NCBI GenBank assembly: GCA_041874725.1
Contig: CP097466.1
Span: 372,001 to 436,000, forward strand
Length of the DNA: 64,000 nt
DNA from: Duganella sp. BuS-21
GTDB lineage: Bacteria > Pseudomonadota > Gammaproteobacteria > Burkholderiales > Burkholderiaceae_D
Direction of reading: 5' to 3'
Shown here: positions 1-7,261 of the stretch, piece by piece
Layout of the letters: every line of letters starts with the position of its first letter
Position numbering within the stretch: the first letter of the stretch is position 1
Made by a program: the position numbers and the translations under genes
Notes under the pieces: generated by a model
Databases searched by the model: none
Told to the model about the DNA's origin: nothing
The model's input: only the letters and a program-made list of their open reading frames with translations

Positions 1-57
1 ACACGCAACGGCGTGCGCGTGCTGACGCTGCGGCCCGAGGAAGCGGCGATTAACTGA
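1..57 (+). CDS. C-terminal end of an unidentified protein (partial)
   Basis: An open frame enters from the left edge and ends at a TGA at 55-57, giving 18 residues that finish with RPEEAAIN. This is too short to identify. The composition (GC-rich, acidic tail) fits a normal chromosomal gene lying outside the island. Confidence 0.4.
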   Translation, partial: TRNGVRVLTLRPEEAAIN

Positions 58-87
58 GCCGCCTTATTCGCCAGGCCGGGTGGGGCA

Positions 88-567
88 TTAGCAACCGAGC
101 TCCGTCAGGCCAGGATGGTCGTCAGGGCGTCGGCCGAGCGGCCAGTGGAATTTGCGGTCGGTTTCCTGGATGGGCATGTCGTTGATGCAGGCGAAGCGCC
201 GCTGCATCAAACCTTGCTCGTCGAATTCCCAGTTCTCGTTGCCGTAGGAACGGAACCAGTTGCCGGAATCGTCGTGCCACTCGTAGGCATAGCGCACGGC
301 GATGCGGTTGCCGTCGAACGCCCACAACTCCTTGATCAGTCGATAGTCGAGCTCCTTGGCCCATTTGCGTGACAGGAACTGGACGATTTCGGCGCGGCCG
401 GTGGCGAACTCGGCGCGGTTACGCCAGCTGCTGTCCGGCGTATAGGCCAGGCTGACTTTTTCGGGATTACGGGAATTCCAGCCATCTTCGGCGAGCCGAA
501 CTTTCAACAGCGCGGATGCGCGGTCGAAGGGTGGCAATGGCGGACGGGATTCGGTGGTCGTGGTCAT
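88..567 (-). CDS. DUF1348 / NTF2-like (SnoaL-fold) protein
   Basis: A 159-residue soluble protein of the nuclear-transport-factor-2-like DUF1348 family. These are small cone-shaped alpha+beta proteins, and most have no assigned reaction. The stretch [20 protein letters not shown], then [18 protein letters not shown] and a C-terminal W-P-L-G-R-R-P are typical of the family, and the length is normal. The start ATG (565-567) follows a run of unrelated sequence and no operon partner is visible. It converges with the partial gene at the left edge. Function is unknown. Identification rests on sequence pattern recognition only. Confidence 0.8.
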   Translation of the reverse strand: MTTTTESRPPLPPFDRASALLKVRLAEDGWNSRNPEKVSLAYTPDSSWRNRAEFATGRAEIVQFLSRKWAKELDYRLIKELWAFDGNRIAVRYAYEWHDDSGNWFRSYGNENWEFDEQGLMQRRFACINDMPIQETDRKFHWPLGRRPDDHPGLTELGC

Positions 568-800
568 GCTGGCTCCTGGTGCTGGGGATGAACCATTCTA
601 TCCATAAGCTAGTCCAGCGAGCAGCACCGACGGCGGAATAGTCCAGTGACGACAACGCAATAATACGGGGGAACCGGAGGATGCTATGGCGGCGCGGTAC
701 GCTAGCGCAGCATGCGGCACCGCCCTCACTTGCCGCAGGGACGATCTGCCGGATAGTATCCAATCATTTGAGCTATACTTTAGTCTCAAAGGAGACAATC

Positions 801-1295
801 ATGTCAGGTTCAAAAGTTAAAGCGGCTCAGGCTGCTGCCAGCGAAACGGTCAAGATCGACATCGATTTGCTCCTTGGCCCGAGCCTCTATCGAATTGATG
901 CTCACACGCGCATTGCCGCAATACGGAAGGGTATTTCGGCCTCGATAATCGCTGAGCTTTCGTCAACGATGGGCATGAGTAAAGAACTGCTGCTTGGCAG
1001 CCTAGGCCTGTCCCGCGCTACCATCAGCCGCAAGGAAAAGAATGCGACAGTATTGTCGAAAGACGAATCGGAGCGGGTCTTGGGCGTCGCCTCGTTGATC
1101 GGCAAAGTGCAAACTATGGTGGAGGAGTCCGGCGATCCAACCGGTTTCGATGCGGCACGTTGGCTCGCGGACTGGCTGGCTAAGCCACTCCCAGCGCTTG
1201 CTGGTGCGACGCCAGCGAGCTACATGGACACTTTCGAGGGACAAAAGCTTGTGGCTGAATTACTCTCCATGAGCCAGAGCGGGGCCTACGCGTGA
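801..1295 (+). CDS. Xre/MbcA/ParS-family antitoxin of a RES toxin-antitoxin pair
   Basis: A 164-residue protein that should neutralise the RES toxin encoded next. The middle holds a helix-turn-helix-like segment (LLGSLGLSRATISRKEK) and the C-terminal third (SKDESERVLGVASLIGKVQ...ARWLADWLAKPLPAL) is the toxin-binding domain known as DUF2384/MbcA-ParS-Xre. I chose the ATG at 801 because AAGGAGAC lies 6-7 bases upstream; a longer frame from 681 lacks such a site. The stop codon overlaps the toxin start. In this family the antitoxin or the complex usually represses its own promoter, so the AT-rich stretch at about 745-795 is the likely operator. Confidence 0.88.
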   Translation: MSGSKVKAAQAAASETVKIDIDLLLGPSLYRIDAHTRIAAIRKGISASIIAELSSTMGMSKELLLGSLGLSRATISRKEKNATVLSKDESERVLGVASLIGKVQTMVEESGDPTGFDAARWLADWLAKPLPALAGATPASYMDTFEGQKLVAELLSMSQSGAYA

Positions 1296-1765
1296 CCATG
1301 CCCTTGTGGCGCATTGCCGTCGAAGCGCCAAGCTATACCGCCAATGACCTTAGCGGCACCGGCGCCAAGATGACCGGTGGACGCTGGAATAGCGTCGGAA
1401 CGCCGCTCATCTATAGCGCCACCAATATTGCGCTAGCGACGATTGAAACGGTGCTGCACATACGCGGCGGTGGCCTGCCCTTCAATCGTTTTCTGGTGCG
1501 GATCGACGTTCCTGACGATGTCTGGGCCAGGCGCAAGGTGCTCGACCCGCTGCCAGGCGGCTGGGACGCCGTTCCGTCCGGCATGACCAGCCACACCGCC
1601 GGCGATGCCTGGGTGGCTTCCGGCAGTTCGGCGTTGTTACTGGTGCCATCGGTGAGCGTGCCTGATGAATACAATGTACTGATCAATCCGCAGCACCAGG
1701 ACCTGGTATCCATTGCTGCGGCGACAGTGCAGCGTTGGATTTACGATCCTCGTTTCTTCACTTGA
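1292..1765 (+). CDS. RES-domain toxin
   Basis: A 157-residue RES-domain protein. Characterised members act on NAD+ and halt growth when the antitoxin is lost. Family hallmarks are visible: an N-terminal LWRIA arginine, the GGRWNSVGTPLIYSA block, ATIETVLH with the conserved glutamate, and the late SSALLLVPS and NVLINPQH segments. The start is GTG at 1292 (or ATG at 1298), overlapping the antitoxin stop by four bases, which indicates translational coupling. The gene ends 27 bases before the proposed outer tip of the Tn7-like island, so I place it outside the element. Confidence 0.88.
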   Translation: MTMPLWRIAVEAPSYTANDLSGTGAKMTGGRWNSVGTPLIYSATNIALATIETVLHIRGGGLPFNRFLVRIDVPDDVWARRKVLDPLPGGWDAVPSGMTSHTAGDAWVASGSSALLLVPSVSVPDEYNVLINPQHQDLVSIAAATVQRWIYDPRFFT

Positions 1766-1792
1766 AGCCTCACAAAGACTTCGCTCAATACA

Positions 1793-1857
1793 TGTAGCGC
1801 GCAGTCGTTAATTGACAATAGTTACGGATTTTTTCGACATTTGTCTATAATTGATGG
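1793..1857 (+). repeat. Outer end of Tn7-like element (tnsA side)
   Basis: This short region directly precedes tnsA. It begins with TGTAGCGCGCAG, fitting the 5'-TGT tip rule of Tn7/Tn5053-type transposons. It contains a TTGACAATAG-type box followed by GGATTTTTT (1810-1834), and a second weaker box (CGACATTTGTC, 1835-1845). The 1810-1834 motif recurs inverted at 36850-36874 beside glmS with 23 of 25 matches. The GACAAT core also resembles the Tn7 TnsB site. I infer a TnsB-binding end; the exact tip is not proven because no target duplication could be matched. Confidence 0.6.
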
Positions 1858-2120
1858 ATGTTTTGGAGACCAGACATCCAACTTTACCCACCTTTCCTTC
1901 GCTCTAGGGTCCGGCGAGGAAAAGGCATTGGCCAAGGCATTGACTACAAACCTTGGCTCAAGACCTCCGATGTCCCGTCCCGCGGTACATCAACATGCGT
2001 GACAGGCATCAACGTCAGTCGCAACTATGATCTTCTATCGGAGCTTGAGGCCACCTATTTTTTCCTCCTTGAGCGTAGGCAACGCATACTCGACATTCAA
2101 GAACAGTTTCCCATCCTAAA
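1858..2120 (+). pseudogene. tnsA: tnsA, 5' part (Tn7-like transposon endonuclease), interrupted by IS21 element
   Basis: This encodes the N-terminal 87 residues of a TnsA-type endonuclease, which makes the 5'-strand cuts at transposon ends in a complex with TnsB. Family features are GKGIGQGIDYKPWL, DVPSRGTST and LLSELEATYFFLLE, where the glutamate after SEL matches the TnsA catalytic glutamate, then IQEQFPIL. The frame runs into an IS21-family element at 2121. If that element and one copy of the CTAAA duplication are removed, the gene becomes a continuous 264-residue frame ending at 5287, close to the 273 residues of Tn7 TnsA. Confidence 0.85.
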
Positions 2121-2355
2121 TGGGTATTCCGGCCCATCGTGACCAGTGATTCCGGTCTATCGTGACCGCTCATTCCGGTCCATCGTGACCACCCATTCCG
2201 GTCTATCGTGACCGATTTCGGCGGCCACCGGAATCGACGGTCACGATACCGGAATCAGCGGTCATGATGCCAGAATGGTGTCGTACAGTACCGAAATGAT
2301 GTTACGCATATAGCAACCGACCGGTTACGCTGCCAGCTTTTTGTCTGGAGATAGC

Positions 2356-3879
2356 GTGCCGGTACCAAGGATCAATATGCGTAAGATAAAAGACGTATTG
2401 CGTTTGAAGTTGGACGCCAAGATGTCGCACCAACAGATCGCCACCGCGCTGGGGATTTCGAAGGGCGTCGTCACCAAGTATGTTGGCTTGGCCGTTGCCG
2501 CCGGCCTGGATTGGACGTCCGTGCAAGGCGCCGACGAAGGCGCCCTCGAACGACGTCTCCTGGCCGCTCCAGAGCAGCCACGCGACCACGTACAGCCAGA
2601 CTATGGCCGCCTGCATCAGGAACTGCGCCGCAAGGGTATGACGTTGATGCTACTGTGGGAAGAACACCGTGCCGACTACGCGGATGTCCAGACCTACAGC
2701 GACTCCCAGTTCTGTGAAAATTACCGCCGCTTCGCCAAGCAACTTAAGCGTTCAATGCGCCAAGTCCACCGCGCCGGCGAGAAGCTGTTCATCGACTACG
2801 CCGGCCCGACGATAGCGCTCACCGACGGCACGCGTGCGCACATTTTCGTGGCTGCGCTGGGAGCGTCAAGCTACACCTATGCCTGCGCCACGCCGCGCGA
2901 GACGATGGCCGATTGGCTCGAATCTACGGCGCGCGCGCTGGCCTTTATCGGTGGTGTGCCGCAACTCATCGTGCCGGACAATCCGAAGGCGATGATCGCC
3001 GACGCCAACCGCTACGAGCCACGCAGCAACGACACTGTGCTCGACTTCGTGCGGCACTACGGCACCTCCATTCTGCCAGCACGTCCACGCCATCCGCAGG
3101 ACAAGGCCAAAGCCGAATCAGCAGTGCAAATCGTCGAGCGCTGGATCATGGTGCGCCTGCGCCATCAGCAGTTCGCCAATGTGCACGAGGTCAATCAGGC
3201 TATGGTGCCGTTGCTCACACGCCTCAATGAGAAGCTGTTCCAAAAACTGCCCGGCAGCCGCGCCAGCACCTTCGCCGAAATCGACGCACCGGCCTTGCTG
3301 CCGTTGCCGCTGCAGCGTTACGAAATGGCCCACTTCAAGACCGTCAAGGTGCATATCGACTATCACGTCGAGGTCGAACGCCACCGCTACAGCGTACCGC
3401 ACGCGCTGGTCGGGCAGACGATAGAAGCGCGCATTACGGCGGCGGTGGTGGAACTGATGCATTGCGGCCAGCGCGTGGCCAGCCATGCCCGCAATAGCCG
3501 CCAGGGCGGATTCACCACGGTCACCGCCCACATGCCGGCCGCGCATCGTGCGCACATGGAGTGGACGCCGACCCGCCTCATTCATTGGGGCGCGAGTATC
3601 GGGCCGGCGACCGCCGAAGCAGTGACGCGGCTGATGGCGGAGAACAAACATCCAGAACACGGCTACCGTGCCTGCCTTGGCTTGCTGTCGCTGGCCAAGC
3701 GCTACGGCAAGGTTCGGCTGGAGGCAGCCTGCATGCTGGCCCTGCAGATCGGCGCCTGCCAGTACCGCCATGTGAACGACATCCTGAAAAACAACCGCGA
3801 TCAAAGCAAACCGGCCGCCGCCGGTGAGTGGGTCAGCCCAGACCATGTCCACGTCCGTGGCCCTGGCTACTACCAATGA
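2356..3879 (+). CDS. istA: IS21-family transposase IstA
   Basis: The DDE-type transposase of the element, about 507 residues. An N-terminal helix-turn-helix (HQQIATALGISKGVVTKYVG) is followed by the catalytic core, with FIDYAGPTI as the first aspartate, IVPDNPKA as the second and a downstream glutamate in HPQDKAKAESAVQ. The C-terminal DNA-binding segment has the usual HRYSVPHALVGQ pattern. I chose the GTG at 2356 (a MPVPRINMRK start) because IS21 proteins usually begin that way and a GGAG lies just upstream; the frame itself opens at a TTG at 2341. Its stop sits just ahead of the istB start, as is usual in this family. Confidence 0.95.
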   Translation: MPVPRINMRKIKDVLRLKLDAKMSHQQIATALGISKGVVTKYVGLAVAAGLDWTSVQGADEGALERRLLAAPEQPRDHVQPDYGRLHQELRRKGMTLMLLWEEHRADYADVQTYSDSQFCENYRRFAKQLKRSMRQVHRAGEKLFIDYAGPTIALTDGTRAHIFVAALGASSYTYACATPRETMADWLESTARALAFIGGVPQLIVPDNPKAMIADANRYEPRSNDTVLDFVRHYGTSILPARPRHPQDKAKAESAVQIVERWIMVRLRHQQFANVHEVNQAMVPLLTRLNEKLFQKLPGSRASTFAEIDAPALLPLPLQRYEMAHFKTVKVHIDYHVEVERHRYSVPHALVGQTIEARITAAVVELMHCGQRVASHARNSRQGGFTTVTAHMPAAHRAHMEWTPTRLIHWGASIGPATAEAVTRLMAENKHPEHGYRACLGLLSLAKRYGKVRLEAACMLALQIGACQYRHVNDILKNNRDQSKPAAAGEWVSPDHVHVRGPGYYQ

Positions 3880-3890
3880 GGAACGACGAG

Positions 3891-4658
3891 ATGATGATGC
3901 ACACCACCCTGGCGCAACTGCGCTCGCTGAAGCTGGACGGCCTGGCGGCCGGCCTTGAAGAACAACTGGCACAACCCGGCATGGCTGCATTGAGCTTCGA
4001 GGAGCGCGTGGCGCTGTTGATCGACCGCGAGGTCCACGCACGCAACGACCGCAAGCTGGTGCGACTGCTGAAGAACGCGCACCTCAAGTACGGGCAGGCT
4101 GCGATCGAGGACATTGATGCGCGCGCAGGTCGCGGCATCGACCGCCGCGAGGTGATGAGCCTGGCGCTAGGTGAGTGGGTCAGCGCTGGCCACAGCGTCC
4201 TGATTACCGGGCCAACCGGCGCCGGCAAGTCGTGGTTGGCTTGTGCACTGGCGCAGTACGCCTGCCGGCGTGGCTACAGCGCGATCTATCAGCGTGTACC
4301 CCGCTTGCAGGAAGAACTGCGCATCCGGCACGGCAGCGGGGCATTCGGAAAATGGCTGCTCCAGATGGCGAAGACCGAAGTGTTGGTGCTCGATGATTGG
4401 GGCATGGGTGCCATCGACAGCACGACGCGTTCGGATCTGTTGGAGGTCATTGACGACCGGGCCGGCAACAAGGCGACGATCATCACCAGCCAGCTGCCGG
4501 TCGAACACTGGCATGCCTGGATCGGCGACGCCACCATCGCCGACGCTATCCTCGACCGCATCATGCAGCGCAATCATCGCTTCACCCTGACCGGCGACTC
4601 ACTGCGTGCCCAACGACCTAAATCCAGCAGAAAGGAGAGAAATATCGACCTATCGTGA
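3891..4658 (+). CDS. istB: IS21-family helper ATPase IstB
   Basis: A 255-residue AAA+ ATPase that assists IstA in target selection and strand transfer. It has Walker A (GPTGAGKSW), Walker B (VLVLDDWG) and a sensor-like IITSQLP segment. The N-terminus LAQLRSLKLDGLAAGLEEQ is characteristic of IstB. An ATG at 3876 overlaps the istA stop, but ATG 3891 is preceded at good spacing by GAGGAA and matches the usual MMMHTTLAQL start. The right end of the element follows directly. Confidence 0.95.
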   Translation: MMMHTTLAQLRSLKLDGLAAGLEEQLAQPGMAALSFEERVALLIDREVHARNDRKLVRLLKNAHLKYGQAAIEDIDARAGRGIDRREVMSLALGEWVSAGHSVLITGPTGAGKSWLACALAQYACRRGYSAIYQRVPRLQEELRIRHGSGAFGKWLLQMAKTEVLVLDDWGMGAIDSTTRSDLLEVIDDRAGNKATIITSQLPVEHWHAWIGDATIADAILDRIMQRNHRFTLTGDSLRAQRPKSSRKERNIDLS

Positions 4659-4755
4659 CCGCAGCCATTACAATTTGAACGCGTAACATCATCGAATGCG
4701 CAGCGGTCACGATAGGCCGGAATCAGCGGTCACGTTGACCGGAATACGCACTAAA

Positions 4756-5287
4756 CATCCCGAGGACCCTGGAATTGTGCGCGCAACTAGGTGTTCGGCA
4801 TAAATACAAAGGCTCCTACCCAGAGCCTTTCACTATCGATTTCCTCATTACCGAGGACATTGATGGTAAGACGTCCTACCGAGCCGCGAGCATAAAGTCT
4901 GCAGACGAGGCAAATGCCCCAGAAATTCGTCAGAGGCTTGCAGTTGAAAAGTTGTGGTGCCAAGAAATTGGCATCGAATGGACGCTAGTCGACACGACAA
5001 AGTTTTCGAAAACCCTGCTTGAAAATCTTCGCTTCATACGTGCCTGGTTTCTCCAGCGCTACCGACCTGACGAAGTGCTGATTTCCCAATTTCTCACCGC
5101 TTTTTTCGCTCAGTACTCTAAAAGCATGACGTTGGGCACCATCATTACCGCTGCCGCCCACGCAATTGCGCAGGATGAGAATGTTACTTTAGACATGTTC
5201 CGCTACTGCGCGTGGCGCAATTTGATACGCGTATCGCTGACACATAGCATTGCACTCAACCAACCACTGATCATGGTGCAGAATTAA
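4756..5287 (+). pseudogene. tnsA: tnsA, 3' part
   Basis: The continuation of tnsA after the IS21 insertion. It encodes LNIPRTLELCAQLGVRHKYK, then EPFTIDFLIT (aspartate matching the TnsA catalytic Asp) and SYRAASIKSADE (lysine matching the catalytic Lys). The rest is the C-terminal domain that contacts the AAA+ regulator TnsC in Tn7. No stop or frameshift is present apart from the insertion, so the IS arrived recently relative to decay of this gene. The TAA at 5285-5287 is followed immediately by the ATG of tnsB, the usual tnsAB arrangement. Confidence 0.85.
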
Positions 5288-5616
5288 ATGTCTGACTTCA
5301 TCCCCATAATCGGCGCTGCGCCATCAGTTGGCCTGGTATTGCGTACCGGCACAGACCCCAAGGCTATGCTGCGTATTACACATAGCTTTCAGAAGCGCAT
5401 GTTTGCACTGTGGGTCAGTACGCCAGCAATGGCGAGGAAGGCTTCGCGTCCTCAACAATTCTCGCTTGCACAATTAGAGGAGTTGGCGTCGGCGGAAGGT
5501 GCTGCTTGGGGCCAATTAACTCTACCTTCGCGACTTTGCACTCCTCCCATTGCGGACTCTGAAGAGGCTAATCGCCTTGAAGAAAGATGGCAGCTCATAC
5601 GCCCGCTGGTAGAAGC
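5288..5616 (+). pseudogene. tnsB: tnsB N-terminal remnant (Tn7-like DDE transposase)
   Basis: About 109 residues of a TnsB-type transposase N-terminus: LRTGTDPKAMLRITHSFQKR, an LW-V segment, then QFSLAQLEELASAEGAAWGQ and ERWQLIRPLVE. The position directly after tnsA supports the call. The frame is cut by the end of an IS21 relic at 5617; twelve further codons to the stop at 5653 come from that relic. The catalytic DDE core, and any tnsC or tnsD/tniQ, are missing from the window, so the element cannot move by itself. I saw no continuation of tnsB on the far side of the relic. Confidence 0.7.
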
Positions 5617-6091
5617 TGTTCGTTTGCTGGCCGGATTGACCCTCTCAGTTTGACCCTCCCTCCAAGTCCTCGCGAACGCAGCGACCCTGTCGTAAGACCC
5701 CTCGAACCCCAATTCTTTTAAGTCCTCGCGGATCTGTTTCAGCGTGCGCCGCTGCTTGCGCGACTTGGCCGCCTCGGTCTTGAGGAGCGCTGAAAGCTGG
5801 AGCGCGTATTTGTCGATGGCGCGGGTGGATCGCCGCTCAGCGTAGGCTGGCTCTATGGTTCCGGAGCGCAGGTGGCGCCGGACGGTGTTTCTGGAGATGC
5901 CCAAGCGCCGGGTTATCTCTCTCAATGGGACCTGGTCGCGAATGTGCCAGCGTCGAATAATGCCTAGTAATGCCACGTCGATCACTCCAATTCCCCGCTC
6001 AATGTGATGAGCAGGATTGTGTCTTAAACGTGGGTCAGTTCGGTTTGCAAAATATGCGGCAAACTGGGTCAGATTTCACTGCAAATCAACA
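5617..6091 (-). mobile_element. Internally deleted IS21-family relic
   Basis: A 475-bp remnant with both ends. TGTTCGTTTGC...TTGACCC opens at 5617, and the opposite end reads TGTTGATTTGC...CTGACCC on the minus strand from 6091 (16 of 26 positions match). Extra TGACCC repeats lie inside both ends, as in IS21 relatives. Only the first 112 codons of istA survive; the rest of istA and all of istB are gone. No target duplication is visible (AGAAGC before, GCCACG after), so the copy probably took part in a deletion that removed the rest of tnsB. Confidence 0.75.
5650..5985 (-). pseudogene. istA N-terminal fragment
   Basis: Encodes MIDVALLGIIRRWHIRDQ and the helix-turn-helix VPLREITRRLGISRNTVRRH, followed by a Lys/Arg-rich linker (RKQRRTLKQIREDLKELG) as in one IS21 subgroup. 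The homology stops near WREGQ, and downstream codons are antisense to tnsB. The sequence differs clearly from the IstA at 2356-3879, so two distinct IS21 lineages entered the same island end. Confidence 0.8.
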
Positions 6092-6175
6092 GCCACGTAG
6101 AGGGCAGCGAGCAGCCGGGAATGGTGGTGGACTACCTGCCGATCGGCTCGAACATCCCGTTTATGACGCGGCAGT
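6092..6175 (+). other. Short orphan coding fragment
   Basis: Eighty-four bases between the IS21 relic and the LysR gene carry a coding-like plus-strand frame (EGSEQPGMVVDYLPIGSNI, then PFMTRQFTIPG). It reads like the inside of a real protein, but I do not recognise the family. It has neither start nor end and is best seen as debris from the deletion that also removed tnsB. Confidence 0.35.
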
Positions 6176-7075
6176 TTACGATTCCCGGAACAGTTCTGAG
6201 ACCGTTTTACGTAGCCAAACGAGGCCCGGGTCGAGTGCATATCGGCTGTGCCAATGTTGCATCACCCGGTAAGGAGGCACTTCAAAAGGCAGCTCAAGTA
6301 ACTTGGTAGCGTTAGTAGTGACGATAGTTTCGCCAAAACGGTAGGGCACGATCGCAAGGTATTCGGTATCGATGATGTTCGAGACCACTCCCAAAAAATT
6401 AGGAATCCTCAACCCAATCTTGCGCGTGATTCCTAGGTCCTGCAGCGTTTTGTCAATGATGCCGTGTCCGGTACCCTGGGTCGCTACGACCAGGTGCGAC
6501 TCGGATTCGAATTGCGCGACCGTCAAACTTGTCCCGCTCAACCGCCGGTGGCGGGTGCTGACCATGCATACGAAACGTTCACTGAATAACCCCTGCTGAA
6601 AAAAACCAGCATCCAATCCTGAAAGAAATCCGACCGCTAAGTCGACTTCACCCGACTCGAGATCTTTCGGCGTACGTTCAGATACATAGCTCAAGTCAAT
6701 ACGCACCGATGGTGCTGCGGACCGCAGATGGGTCAGCAGTTTCGGCATTATCACTCGCTGTCCAATGTCAGTCATACAGAGCGCAAACATTCGATCAGAC
6801 CCGATGGGCTCGAACGAGGCACGATGCTGTAGAGTAAGATGCAGGGTCGTCAGGGCCTGCCGGATCGGGCCGATGATGGCATCAGCAAGAGGAGTAGGCT
6901 CCATTCCATCGCCAGTACGAACGAACAGCGGATCGCCGTAGTGACGGCGGAATTTCGCTAACACCATGCTGATCGCTGGCTGACCCAAGTCGAGCTTCTC
7001 AGCGGTCCGTGAAACGCTTTTACTTCGGTACATCTCATCGAACACAGTCAGCATTTTTATATCAATATTTTCCAT
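6176..7075 (-). CDS. LysR-family transcriptional regulator of the gentisate operon
   Basis: A LysR-type activator of about 299 residues. The N-terminus has the winged helix (MLTVFDEMYRSKSVSRTAEK, then LDLGQPAISMVLAKFRRHYG and DPLFVRTGDGMEPTPLA). The C-terminal periplasmic-binding-like domain would sense an aromatic inducer. It belongs to the NodD/NahR/LinR-like branch (DIGQRVIMPKLL, EVDLAVGFL, FVCMVSTRHRR). It is transcribed away from the 3-hydroxybenzoate operon, the usual arrangement for a LysR activator and its target. ATG 7075 matches the family start; ATG 7087 in the same frame is also possible. Confidence 0.9.
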   Translation of the reverse strand: MENIDIKMLTVFDEMYRSKSVSRTAEKLDLGQPAISMVLAKFRRHYGDPLFVRTGDGMEPTPLADAIIGPIRQALTTLHLTLQHRASFEPIGSDRMFALCMTDIGQRVIMPKLLTHLRSAAPSVRIDLSYVSERTPKDLESGEVDLAVGFLSGLDAGFFQQGLFSERFVCMVSTRHRRLSGTSLTVAQFESESHLVVATQGTGHGIIDKTLQDLGITRKIGLRIPNFLGVVSNIIDTEYLAIVPYRFGETIVTTNATKLLELPFEVPPYRVMQHWHSRYALDPGLVWLRKTVSELFRES

Positions 7076-7152
7076 CGATAAACCCATCAAAAATTTTGAT
7101 TAATCATAGCACTGGTAGGCGATTCATTGATCCGGAAAAAACAAGCAACATT

Positions 7153-7175
7153 TGAATATCAAAAACATTGATTCA
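7153..7175. promoter_or_regulatory. LysR-type operator candidate in the divergent promoter
   Basis: The 186-bp gap between the LysR gene and the hydroxylase gene contains TGAAT, 13 bases, then ATTCA, an interrupted dyad of the T-N11-A type that LysR proteins bind. It lies about 85-110 bases upstream of the hydroxylase start, a sensible position for an activator site. The assignment is by pattern and position only. Confidence 0.45.
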
Positions 7176-7261
7176 GGATATCAGTGGCATCGTCTTGTTT
7201 GATGGTCGCGCCGTCCCTACACTGGCGCAACGCTATAACTGCTTAACTAGGAGACCTGATT

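Larger units (their letters stand above)
2121..4750 (+). mobile_element. Complete IS21-family insertion sequence inside tnsA
   Basis: A 2630-bp element with istA and istB. It is bounded by TGGGTATTCCGG at the left and its inverted counterpart (TGCGTATTCCGG on the other strand) at the right. The host sequence CTAAA is duplicated at 2116-2120 and 4751-4755. The left end has four spaced copies of an ATTCCGG-type/ATCGTGACC motif (from 2125, 2149, 2172 and 2195) and further copies lie inverted up to 2280. The right end has two more. Multiple terminal repeats of this sort are typical of IS21 relatives and bind the transposase. Both genes look intact, so the copy may be functional. Confidence 0.93.

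Noticed and set aside
1793..1842. Pairing of the tnsA-side end with the 20-bp repeats at 36512-36573
   Set aside because: The motifs share only CAATTAA-like cores in opposite relative orientation; the match with 36850-36874 is far better.
2130..2300. CRISPR-like spacing of ATTCCGG/ATCGTGACC repeats
   Set aside because: The repeats are spaced by only about 23 bases with no unique spacers, and they are terminal repeats of the IS21 element.
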